This document shows, one piece after another, positions 1-5,460 of a stretch of DNA of 7,348 nt; the stretch's first letter is position 1, and every line of letters begins with the position of its first letter. A program made the position numbers and the translations under genes. Below the pieces are notes generated by a model. That model was not told where the DNA came from, did not search any database, and saw only the letters and a list, made by a program, of their open reading frames with translations. The DNA is from Solirubrobacterales bacterium (lineage in GTDB: Bacteria > Actinomycetota > Thermoleophilia > Solirubrobacterales > Solirubrobacteraceae): NCBI GenBank assembly GCA_015655225.1, contig JAATFK010000499.1:1-7348 (forward strand), in the 5' to 3' direction.

Positions 1-1
1 C

Positions 2-1684
2 ATCGAGGTCACGACCGGCCCGCTCGGCCAGGGGATCGGCAACGCCGTCGGGCTGGCGCTCGCGGAGCGCTACCTGTCGGAGCGCTACAACCGCCCCGCC
101 GGCCACGAGCCGGTCGACCACCACACCTACGCGATCTGCTCCGACGGCGATCTGATGGAGGGCATCTCGCAGGAGGCGGCGGGGATCGCCGGCCAGTTCG
201 GCCTCGGCAAGCTCGTCCTCTGCTACGACGACAACCGCATCACGATCGACGGCACGACCGAGATCTCGTTCAACGGCGAGGACCACCTGAAGCGCTTCCA
301 GGCGCTCGGCTGGCACACCCTCTCGGTCGACGACTCGGAGGACCTGGAGGAGATCGAGGCGGCGCTCACCGCCGGTCGCGAGGAGCTCGACCGCCCGACC
401 TTCATCAAGGTCCGCTCGCACATCGCCTACCCGGCCCCGCACGCCGTCGACACCGCCAGAAGCCACGGCTCGGCGCTCGGCGAGGACGAGGTCCGGGCGA
501 CGAAGGAGGTGATGGGCTTCGATCCCGACGCGCACTTCGTCGTCAGCGAGGAGGTCTATCGCCACATGGACCTGCGCGAGAGAGGCGCCGAGCTGCAACA
601 GGCCTGGCAGGGCACGTTCGACGCCTGGGGCGGCGAGCACCCCGACCTCAAGGCCGAGTGGGAGCGCGCCTGGAAGGGCGAGCTGGAGGACGGCTGGCGC
701 GACGCGCTGCCGACCTTCGAGGCGGGCGAGTCACTCGCCTCGCGCGCGGCCGGCAACAGAGTCATGCAGGCGTTCGCCTCGTTCGCGCCGACGATGATCG
801 GCGGCGCCGCCGACCTCGTCGAGTCGACCCGCACGGTCTTCGAGGGCGCCGGCCAGTTCTCCCGCGTCCACGCCGGCCGCAACGTCCCGTTCGGGATCCG
901 CGAGCACGGCATGGGCGCGATCGTCAACGGCGCCGCCGCCCACGGCGGGATCGTCAGCCCCTACGGCTCGACCTTCTTCATCTTCTCCGACTACATGCGC
1001 GGGAGCATCCGCCTCTCGGCGCTCTCGAAGCTGCCGGTCGTGTGGGTCTTCACGCACGACTCGGTCGGCCTCGGCGAGGACGGCCCGACGCACCAGCCGG
1101 TCGAGCACTTCGCGGCGCTGCGCGCGATCCCCGACCTGTGGGTGATCCGTCCCGGCGACGCGAACGAGACGTCGGTCGCCTGGCGCGTCGCGCTGGAGCG
1201 CCAGGACGGCCCGGTCGCCCTCGCGCTCTCGCGCCAGGGGATCGAGACGCTCGACCGCAGCGAGGTCGCCTCCGCCGACGGGCTCGAGCAGGGCGCCTAC
1301 GTGCTGTGGGACTCGGGCGAGGGCACGCCCGACCTGATCCTGATCGCGACCGGCGCCGAGGTGCCGCTGACGCTGGAGGCGGGCAGAAGCATCGCCGCCG
1401 ACGGCACCGCCGTGCGGGTCGTCTCGATGCCCTGCTGGGAGCTGTTCGAGGCGCAGAGCGAGGAGTACCGCGAGTCGGTGCTGCCCCGCGAGGTCGGCGC
1501 CCGGCTGTCGGTCGAGCCGGGCGTGACGCTCGGCTGGTCGAAGTGGGTCGGGGACCGCGGCGAGGCGCTCGGCGTCGACCGCTTCGGTGCCTCCGCCCCG
1601 GGCACGAAGGTGCTCGAGGAGTTCGGCTTCACGCCCGAGAACATCGCCGCGCACGCCACCGCCCTGCTCCAGCGCACGGCCTGA
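2..1684 (+). CDS. tkt: Transketolase, 5'-truncated by window edge
   Basis: This thiamine-diphosphate enzyme moves two-carbon ketol units between sugar phosphates in the cytoplasmic non-oxidative pentose phosphate pathway. The frame is open from base 2 and gives 560 residues; against a usual 660-700, roughly the first 100 are missing. Visible motifs, counted from the first residue in the window: the TTGPLGQG loop (4-11); the ThDP/metal motif as SDGDLMEG (47-54) with its partner YDDN near 75-78; the Pyr-domain GGAADL (about 267-272); GIREHGMG near 298-305 with the catalytic glutamate near 301; [16 protein letters not shown] (about 351-366); and a complete C-terminal domain. Serine replacing the first glycine of GDG is, from memory, common in actinobacterial transketolases and not a defect. 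An ATG at 155 is internal to the ThDP motif, so it is not the start. The transaldolase gene follows 19 bases downstream, which supports co-transcription. Identification is firm; regulation lies outside the window. Confidence 0.97.
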   Translation: MEVTTGPLGQGIGNAVGLALAERYLSERYNRPAGHEPVDHHTYAICSDGDLMEGISQEAAGIAGQFGLGKLVLCYDDNRITIDGTTEISFNGEDHLKRFQALGWHTLSVDDSEDLEEIEAALTAGREELDRPTFIKVRSHIAYPAPHAVDTARSHGSALGEDEVRATKEVMGFDPDAHFVVSEEVYRHMDLRERGAELQQAWQGTFDAWGGEHPDLKAEWERAWKGELEDGWRDALPTFEAGESLASRAAGNRVMQAFASFAPTMIGGAADLVESTRTVFEGAGQFSRVHAGRNVPFGIREHGMGAIVNGAAAHGGIVSPYGSTFFIFSDYMRGSIRLSALSKLPVVWVFTHDSVGLGEDGPTHQPVEHFAALRAIPDLWVIRPGDANETSVAWRVALERQDGPVALALSRQGIETLDRSEVASADGLEQGAYVLWDSGEGTPDLILIATGAEVPLTLEAGRSIAADGTAVRVVSMPCWELFEAQSEEYRESVLPREVGARLSVEPGVTLGWSKWVGDRGEALGVDRFGASAPGTKVLEEFGFTPENIAAHATALLQRTA

Positions 1685-1688
1685 GCAC

Positions 1689-1695
1689 GAAAGGA
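1689..1695 (+). promoter_or_regulatory. Ribosome binding site of tal
   Basis: GAAAGGA lies 8 bases before the ATG at 1704. It fixes the transaldolase start there, although the same frame stays open upstream to an ATG at 1587 inside tkt. The 39 residues that the earlier start would add are low-complexity Arg/Pro/Ser and do not look like transaldolase. Confidence 0.75.
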
Positions 1696-1703
1696 CTGAG
1701 CAC

Positions 1704-2804
1704 ATGACCACTCCGCTGCACCGCCTCTCCCTGCTCGGCCAGAGCGTCTGGATCGACAACCTCTCGCGCACCTCGATCCACGGCGGCCACCTCGCGAGCC
1801 TGATCGACGACCACTCGGTGGTCGGCGCGACCTCGAACCCGTCGATCTTCCAGAAGGCGTTCGCCGAGGGCGACGCCTACGACGAGCAGCTGCGCGAGCT
1901 GGACGACGAGAGCGACGAGAAGGAGGTCTTCTGGGCGCTCGCGACGCGCGACGTGCAGGACGCCTGCGACCTCTTCCGCCCCGTCTGGGACGGCGGCTCC
2001 GGCCGCGACGGCTACGTCTCGCTCGAAGTCGACCCGGGGCTCGCCTACGACACGCTCGCGACCGTCTCGGAGGCCCGCAAGATCCACGACGCGGTCGACC
2101 GGCCGAACCTGATGGTGAAGATCCCGGCGACGAAGCCGGGGCTCGCCGCGATCGAGGACTCGATCGCCAGAGGGATCTCGATCAACGTCACGCTGATCTT
2201 CTCGCTGACGCGCTATGAGGAGGTCGTCGAGTCCTACCTGCGCGGGCTCGAGCGGCTCGTCGCCGGTGGCGGGGACCCGTCGACGCTCGCCTCGGTCGCG
2301 AGCTTCTTCGTCTCCCGCATCGACACCGAGGGGGACCGCCGGCTCGACGAGCTGGGCGGCCACGACCGGCTGAAGGGCAAGCTGGCGATCGCGAACGCGC
2401 GACTCGCCTACCAGCACTACAGACAGGCCTTCTCGGGAGAGCGCTGGGAGTACCTGACGAACAAGGGCGCGACGCCGCAGCGCGTGCTGTGGGCCTCGAC
2501 CTCGGTCAAGAACCCGGACTACCGCGACACGCTCTACGTCGAGGAGCTGATCGGTCCCGACACCGTGAACACGATGCCGGAGGAGACGATCGAGGCCTTC
2601 GAGGACCACGGCGTGCCGTCGCCGCGGCTCGAGCTCGAGCTCGACGGCGCGCGGCGCGTGCTGCACGAGCTGGAGGCGGCGGGGATCGACTACGACGACC
2701 TCACCGACACGCTCGAGCGCGAGGGCGTGGAGAAGTTCGCGACCGCGTTCGACGAGCTGCTGGAAGGGCTGCGCGAGAAGCGCGGCGCCACCGCTGGCGC
2801 CTGA
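1704..2804 (+). CDS. tal: Transaldolase
   Basis: Transaldolase transfers a dihydroxyacetone unit from sedoheptulose 7-phosphate to glyceraldehyde 3-phosphate through a Schiff base in the non-oxidative pentose phosphate pathway. The product has 366 residues, a normal length for the actinobacterial/cyanobacterial form. Motifs in order: GATSNPSIF (41-49); the active-site segment LMVKIPATKPG, with Lys139 the expected Schiff-base lysine; INVTLIFS (160-167); ASVASFFVSRIDT (197-209); QRVLWASTSVKNP (259-271); VNTMPEET (288-295). It is not fused to glucose-6-phosphate isomerase, as happens in some bacteria. The start at 1704 is chosen for the GAAAGGA site and because similarity to the family begins there. 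It lies 19 bases after tkt in the usual actinobacterial order. The zwf/opcA/pgl genes that often follow in actinobacteria are absent; a hairpin and a sigma-factor gene come next. Confidence 0.96.
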   Translation: MTTPLHRLSLLGQSVWIDNLSRTSIHGGHLASLIDDHSVVGATSNPSIFQKAFAEGDAYDEQLRELDDESDEKEVFWALATRDVQDACDLFRPVWDGGSGRDGYVSLEVDPGLAYDTLATVSEARKIHDAVDRPNLMVKIPATKPGLAAIEDSIARGISINVTLIFSLTRYEEVVESYLRGLERLVAGGGDPSTLASVASFFVSRIDTEGDRRLDELGGHDRLKGKLAIANARLAYQHYRQAFSGERWEYLTNKGATPQRVLWASTSVKNPDYRDTLYVEELIGPDTVNTMPEETIEAFEDHGVPSPRLELELDGARRVLHELEAAGIDYDDLTDTLEREGVEKFATAFDELLEGLREKRGATAGA

Positions 2805-2821
2805 GCGTCCAGGATCGTCCA

Positions 2822-2860
2822 ATCGCCGCGATCGTCCGTTCCACGGGCGATCTCGGCGAT
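2822..2860 (+). terminator. Probable terminator hairpin after tal
   Basis: ATCGCCG-C-GATCGTCCG pairs with CGGGCGATC-T-CGGCGAT around the loop TTCCA (2839-2843). Of 17 stem positions, 16 pair (one G-U) and one C/U mismatch interrupts the stem. It begins 17 bases after the tal stop codon. No T-run follows, as is common for GC-rich actinobacterial terminators. It could instead be a 5' leader structure of the sigma gene, which starts 52 bases downstream, but its closeness to the tal stop favours termination. Confidence 0.6.
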
Positions 2861-2912
2861 CAGGGCGGTCTGGGGACTACATTCGCGGGAGCCGGGGTAC
2901 GACATCAGCACC

Positions 2913-3734
2913 ATGGCACCGGCACTCACCGCAGCGCCTCGGCGCGCTTCCTCCAGCTCCAGCATCGTGACGCCGTCGCGCAAGGGCGGCGCCTCGCTCC
3001 ACACCCGCATGCTCGCCGTGCGCGCCCGCAAGGGCGACACGCAGGCGCGCGAGGCGCTGATCGCCGAGCACCTTCCGCTCGCGCGGGCGCTGGCGCGTCG
3101 CTATCGCCGTGGCGCGGAGAGCCTCGACGACCTGATCCAGGTCGCGTCGGTCGGGCTGATCAAGGCGGTCGACCGCTTCGACCCCGATCGCGGCCACAGC
3201 TTCTCGACGTTCGCGCAGCCGACGATCGTCGGCGAGCTGCTGCGTCACTTCCGCGACACCGGCTGGGGCGTCCACGTCGCCCGCGGCACGCAGGAGCTGG
3301 CGCTGAAGGTGCGCTCCGCCGCCGAGGCGATCGAGACCGAGACCGGCATCTCCCCCACGCCGCGTCAGCTGGCGGAGCGGGTCGGCGCCGACCTGGAGGC
3401 CGTCGTCGAGGCGCTCGGCGCGCTGCAGAACCGCGCCGCGCTCTCGCTCGCGACCCCCGCCGGCCACGACGACGACGGCGACGCCACGCTCGCCGACACG
3501 CTCGGCGACGAGGAGGCCGGCTACGACCAGGCCGAGGCCCGCGCGATGCTCGGGCCTGCGCTGCGCTGCCTGCCGGCCCGCGAGCAGCGGATCCTCCGGA
3601 TGCGCTTCGTCGACGACCTAACGCAGAGTGAGATCGCGACCGAGATCGGCGTCTCGCAGATGCAGATCTCGCGCCTGCTGCGCCAGTCGCTCGACAAGCT
3701 CGGCGACCTGACGCGCAACGGCGCCGCGAGCTAG
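2913..3734 (+). CDS. RNA polymerase sigma factor, SigB/SigF family
   Basis: The 273-residue product is an alternative sigma-70 factor of the group that includes Bacillus SigB/SigF and actinobacterial SigF/SigB. Such factors direct RNA polymerase to stress or development promoters and are usually held by RsbW-type anti-sigma factors. Region 2 spans about 48-118, with DDLIQVASVGLIKAVDRFDP (72-91) and the core-binding/-10 segment FSTFAQPTIVGELLRHFRD (97-115). GWGVHVAR (118-124) and the region 3 helices follow to about 175. An acidic linker (186-206) leads to region 4 (about 213-265), with a helix-turn-helix LTQSEIATEIGVSQMQISRLL (236-256, motif described in two halves: LTQSEIATEIG and VSQMQISRLL). 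Region 1.1 is absent, as expected. The first 30 or so residues are Ser/Arg/Ala-rich. No Shine-Dalgarno sits at normal spacing (GGGAG is 21 bases away), so the ATG at 2913 is uncertain; translation may be leaderless or begin at GTG 2967 or ATG 3009. No in-frame start lies just upstream. Confidence 0.93.
   Translation: MAPALTAAPRRASSSSSIVTPSRKGGASLHTRMLAVRARKGDTQAREALIAEHLPLARALARRYRRGAESLDDLIQVASVGLIKAVDRFDPDRGHSFSTFAQPTIVGELLRHFRDTGWGVHVARGTQELALKVRSAAEAIETETGISPTPRQLAERVGADLEAVVEALGALQNRAALSLATPAGHDDDGDATLADTLGDEEAGYDQAEARAMLGPALRCLPAREQRILRMRFVDDLTQSEIATEIGVSQMQISRLLRQSLDKLGDLTRNGAAS
3731..3734. other. Shared stop palindrome CTAG of two convergent genes
   Basis: The sigma-factor gene ends in TAG at 3732-3734, and the diguanylate cyclase gene on the other strand ends in TAG (CTA on plus) at 3731-3733. 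The four-base palindrome therefore terminates both reading frames. There is no intergenic space, so transcription termination of either gene must occur inside the other. Confidence 0.95.
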
Positions 3735-4762
3735 CCGGCGACCGAGGCCTCGTCGCCGGCGCCCGCGCGCCGGCGCCGCGTCGCCTTCGCGTCGTAGAGG
3801 CGGCTGTCGGCGCGCGCGAGGGTCGTCTCCAGCGACTCGCCCCGCTCCCACGTCGCGATCCCGATCGACCAGCCGCTCGGGTGCGTCTCGCGCAGCCGCG
3901 CGACGACGTGCTCGGCGTCGGCCGCGGCCGTCGCCGGGAGCATCAGGACGAACTCGTCGCCGCCGTAGCGGACGAGCACGTCGCCCGGGCGCAGCGTCGC
4001 CTGCCAGACGCGCGCCAGCTCCGCCAGCAGCAGGTCGCCGGCGGCGTGCCCCTGGAGGTCGTTGACGACCTTGAAGTCGTCGAGGTCGATCACGCCGACC
4101 GTCAGCGGGTTGCCGGTGCGCGCGGCGATCGCGAGCTCGCGCGGCGTCGCTCTCTCCAGTCCGCTGCGGTTCAGCAGGCCAGTCAGGTGGTCGGTGTCGG
4201 CCTGCGTGCGCAGCCGCTCGCTCAGGGTGCCGAGGACGATCGCGGCGGTCCAGACGGTGATCGAGATGACGACCCACTCGACGAAGGTGCCGTGGATGTG
4301 GGCGATCAGCACGCCGGTGCCGAAGCCGACGGTGATCAGCGCCGCGTGCAGCCGGATCGCGCGGGCGGTGAAGAAGACCGCCGCGTAGACGGCGATCCAC
4401 TGGAAGACGAAGGCGACCATCATCATGCCGCCGTTCGTCGCGCACTGGCTGATCAGCACGCTGACGGAGATCGTCACGATCGCGAGCACGACGTGCAGCG
4501 ACCAGCGCGGCAGCCGGCTGCCGCCCGTCACGAGGATCAGCGCGAGGGCCAGGCCGAGCCCGCCGAGCACGCGGTCGAGCTGGACCGGGGACTGCGCGTC
4601 GAGCGGGAAGAACGACCCCAGCCACGCCGAGAGCCCGCCGATCAGGCACATCAGCATCAGCGCGGAGACCTCCGGCGGCATGCCCATGCGACGCATGCGC
4701 AGCTGCAGACGCAGCGAGCGCACCACGGTGCGCCAGGGGTTGCGGGCGCGACGATCAGCCAT
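3731..4762 (-). CDS. Membrane-bound diguanylate cyclase (GGDEF domain)
   Basis: The 343-residue protein is predicted to make cyclic di-GMP from two GTP. A short basic N-terminus (1-28) precedes about six hydrophobic segments (roughly 32-51, 65-80, 88-107, 114-133, 138-157, 161-180), so the sensor part is an integral membrane domain. I do not recognise it as a named type such as MASE1 or MHYT. The GGDEF domain covers about 185-328: DHLTGLLNR (191-199), VIDLDDFK with metal-ligand Asp226, NDLQGHAAGD (234-243), and the catalytic signature GGDEF (267-271) in RYGGDEFVLML. RPGD (258-261) sits exactly five residues before it, the position of the RxxD product-inhibition site. All key residues are intact, so activity with feedback inhibition by c-di-GMP is expected. 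There is no EAL or HD-GYP domain. The ATG at 4762 has only a weak upstream match to a ribosome site. The gene converges on the sigma factor, sharing its stop, and diverges from the RsbW-like gene. Confidence 0.92.
   Translation of the reverse strand: MADRRARNPWRTVVRSLRLQLRMRRMGMPPEVSALMLMCLIGGLSAWLGSFFPLDAQSPVQLDRVLGGLGLALALILVTGGSRLPRWSLHVVLAIVTISVSVLISQCATNGGMMMVAFVFQWIAVYAAVFFTARAIRLHAALITVGFGTGVLIAHIHGTFVEWVVISITVWTAAIVLGTLSERLRTQADTDHLTGLLNRSGLERATPRELAIAARTGNPLTVGVIDLDDFKVVNDLQGHAAGDLLLAELARVWQATLRPGDVLVRYGGDEFVLMLPATAAADAEHVVARLRETHPSGWSIGIATWERGESLETTLARADSRLYDAKATRRRRAGAGDEASVAG
3734..3775. repeat. Two mutually exclusive GC-rich hairpins at the convergent junction
   Basis: Hairpin A pairs GCCGGCGAC (3734-3742) with GTCGCCGGC (3752-3760), 9 perfect base pairs. 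Hairpin B pairs CGCCGGCGC (3754-3762) with GCGCCGGCG (3767-3775) around the loop CCGC, also 9 perfect pairs. They share bases 3754-3760, so only one can form at a time. They start right at the sigma-gene stop and lie within the last codons of the cyclase gene, which encode a low-complexity Arg/Ala/Gly tail. They could end the sigma transcript, but there is no T-run, and GC-rich coding DNA often forms such stems by chance. Confidence 0.4.
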
Positions 4763-4817
4763 TCAGGTTCGATTCGACCGCCCGCCCGCCGCGCTTGAGA
4801 CGTGCAGGCTTGTGGAC

Positions 4818-4984
4818 GGTCGGATCATGCCACGTCAGGGTGGGCTGCCTGGAGAGCGGGACGAAAACACGGTCATCAGGTCGGCGCGCTGACGTGCCAG
4901 CTTGAGCCTGCCGGCTCGCGCGCTGACACCGCTTCGATGTGCCGACTTCCTGTTCATCGTGGTCGGATGCCACGCGCGGTGGGT
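4818..4984 (+). repeat. Imperfect direct repeat GGTCGGAT(CAT)GCCACG
   Basis: GGTCGGAT-CAT-GCCACG begins at 4818 and is followed by TCAGGGTGGG. GGTCGGATGCCACG begins at 4961 and is followed by CGCGGTGGG. The two agree over 14 bases once a three-base insertion is allowed, and again at TGGG. The second copy covers the candidate promoter of the RsbW-like gene. A further 10-base direct repeat, GCGCGCTGAC, lies at 4884-4893 and 4918-4927, 34 bases apart start to start. Confidence 0.4.
4828..4899. repeat. Separated inverted repeat TGsCACGTCAG
   Basis: TGCCACGTCAG at 4828-4838 is the reverse complement, with one mismatch, of CTGACGTGCCA at 4889-4899. The arms are 50 bases apart. Two sites in opposite orientation between divergent genes would suit a regulator acting on both, but no regulator is identified, and an 11-base repeat in a GC-rich spacer can arise by chance. 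Confidence 0.4.
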
Positions 4985-4986
4985 AG
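4962..4986 (+). promoter_or_regulatory. Possible SigB/SigF-type promoter
   Basis: GGGTAG at 4981-4986 matches five of six bases of the GGGTAT -10 element of SigB/SigF-type promoters. A GTCG (4962-4965) lies 15 bases upstream, at the right distance but with only two of the four bases of GTTT. Transcription would start near 4993, giving a leader of about 17 bases before ATG 5010. The -35 half is poor, so this is a weak candidate. Confidence 0.25.
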
Positions 4987-4996
4987 GGCGCACGAT

Positions 4997-5003
4997 GAGG
5001 TGG
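4997..5003 (+). promoter_or_regulatory. Ribosome binding site deciding the start of the RsbW-like gene
   Basis: GAGGTGG lies 6 bases before ATG 5010, with the GAGG core 9 bases from it. It favours this start over ATG 4995 and TTG 4902, which share the frame. The earlier TTG start would add 36 residues not typical of the family. Confidence 0.6.
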
Positions 5004-5009
5004 TGGCGG

Positions 5010-5402
5010 ATGCCCGAGTGGACCCTTGAGCTGCATCTGTCGGCGGTACCCGAGAGCGTGCCGGCGGTGCGTCAGGTGGCGGTCGACTTCGCGCGCCGGC
5101 TGACGTCGCGGCGCGGACTCGACGACGTCGCGCTGGCGATCACCGAGGCGGCCTCGAACGTCGTGCGCCACGCCTACCGAGACGCCGAGCGGCCCGGCTC
5201 CCTGATGCTGATGGCGGAGGTCGGCGACGCCGAGTTCTCGTTCCTCGTCTGCGACGAAGGGCCGGGGCCGAGCGGCGACAGCGCGAACGGCGACGGCGAG
5301 CGCTTCGGGATGCGGCTGATCGCCGCGACGACGAGCGCGGTCGAGCGCTTCGACGAGGACCTGCACTGCCTCGCGCTGACGTTCCCGCGCGAGGACCCCT
5401 GA
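5010..5402 (+). CDS. RsbW/SpoIIAB-like ATP-binding protein, probable anti-sigma factor
   Basis: The product, 130 residues from the chosen start, has the GHKL/Bergerat ATPase fold (HATPase_c_2) of serine-kinase anti-sigma factors. Such proteins bind a SigB/SigF-type sigma factor and phosphorylate a STAS-domain antagonist. Motifs: the N-box LAITEAASNVVRHAY (42-56) with Glu46 and Asn50 as expected catalytic and Mg2+ residues; the G1 box VCDEGPG (80-86) with Asp82; and the G2 region GERFGMRLI (96-104). There is no membrane segment or added domain. The length matches the family's usual 130-150. The start is set by GAGGTGG; ATG 4995 (135 residues) is the main alternative. A SigB/SigF-family gene 1.3 kb upstream on the same strand is an obvious candidate target, though the cyclase gene lies between. 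No STAS gene is visible here. Family members also regulate other partners, so the specific role is inferred. Confidence 0.85.
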   Translation: MPEWTLELHLSAVPESVPAVRQVAVDFARRLTSRRGLDDVALAITEAASNVVRHAYRDAERPGSLMLMAEVGDAEFSFLVCDEGPGPSGDSANGDGERFGMRLIAATTSAVERFDEDLHCLALTFPREDP

Positions 5403-5408
5403 ACGGCA

Positions 5409-5445
5409 GAGGCCGGCGGCCGCCTCGGGGGCGGCCGCCGGCCTC
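5409..5445. terminator. Bidirectional terminator hairpin
   Basis: GAGGCCGGCGGCCGCC (5409-5424) pairs perfectly over 16 bases with GGCGGCCGCCGGCCTC (5430-5445) around the loop TCGGG. It begins 6 bases after the RsbW-like stop and 15 bases beyond the clpC stop on the opposite strand, filling the 58-base convergent gap. There is no T-run on either side, as often seen in high-GC actinobacteria. Position and perfect pairing make it the most convincing terminator of the window. Confidence 0.85.
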
Positions 5446-5460
5446 GTGGAGCGGTGGGAG

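Larger units (their letters stand above)
4763..5009. promoter_or_regulatory. Divergent intergenic region with short repeats
   Basis: This 247-base space separates the divergent cyclase and RsbW-like genes and should hold promoters for both. It is visibly less GC-biased than the flanking genes, and no convincing protein is encoded. It contains the repeats listed separately and a GGGTAG element near the RsbW-like gene. CTGACA at 4923-4928 matches five of six bases of a housekeeping -35 element, but I found no acceptable -10 at 16-18 bases. No clear promoter was found for the minus-strand gene. Confidence 0.55.

Noticed and set aside
47..54. SDGDLMEG as a damaged ThDP-binding motif in transketolase
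   Set aside because: The Ser-for-Gly change at the first position is, from memory, usual in actinobacterial transketolases; the metal-binding Asp and the downstream Asn are present.
731..1771. 346-codon minus-strand open frame opposite tkt
   Set aside because: Antisense to the conserved Pyr and C-terminal domains of transketolase, with low-complexity composition; a shadow frame.
1629..2822. 397-codon minus-strand open frame opposite tal
   Set aside because: It lies exactly antisense to a clear transaldolase, and its translation is Arg/Val/Leu/Asp-rich with no recognisable domain. Long antisense frames are expected where third positions are almost all G or C.
2868..2900. SigF-type promoter before the sigma gene (GTCT ... 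GGGTAC)
   Set aside because: GTCT (2868-2871) and GGGTAC (2895-2900) look suggestive, but the spacer is 23 bases against the 14-16 expected. TACATT at 2878-2883 resembles a housekeeping -10 but has no -35 partner.
2489..3631. 380-codon plus-strand frame spanning the end of tal, the hairpin and the sigma gene
   Set aside because: Its translation is almost entirely Arg/Ala/Gly/Pro, and it crosses two well-supported genes in another frame.
3881..4798. 305-codon plus-strand frame opposite the cyclase gene
   Set aside because: Repetitive Asp/Arg/Gln/Ala composition and no domain; the opposite strand encodes a complete GGDEF protein.
4902..5009. N-terminal extension of the RsbW-like protein from TTG 4902
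   Set aside because: The added 36 residues are not typical of the family, and GAGGTGG points to ATG 5010. The extension contains a short hydrophobic stretch (FLFIVVG) that might suggest a membrane anchor, but it is more likely untranslated.
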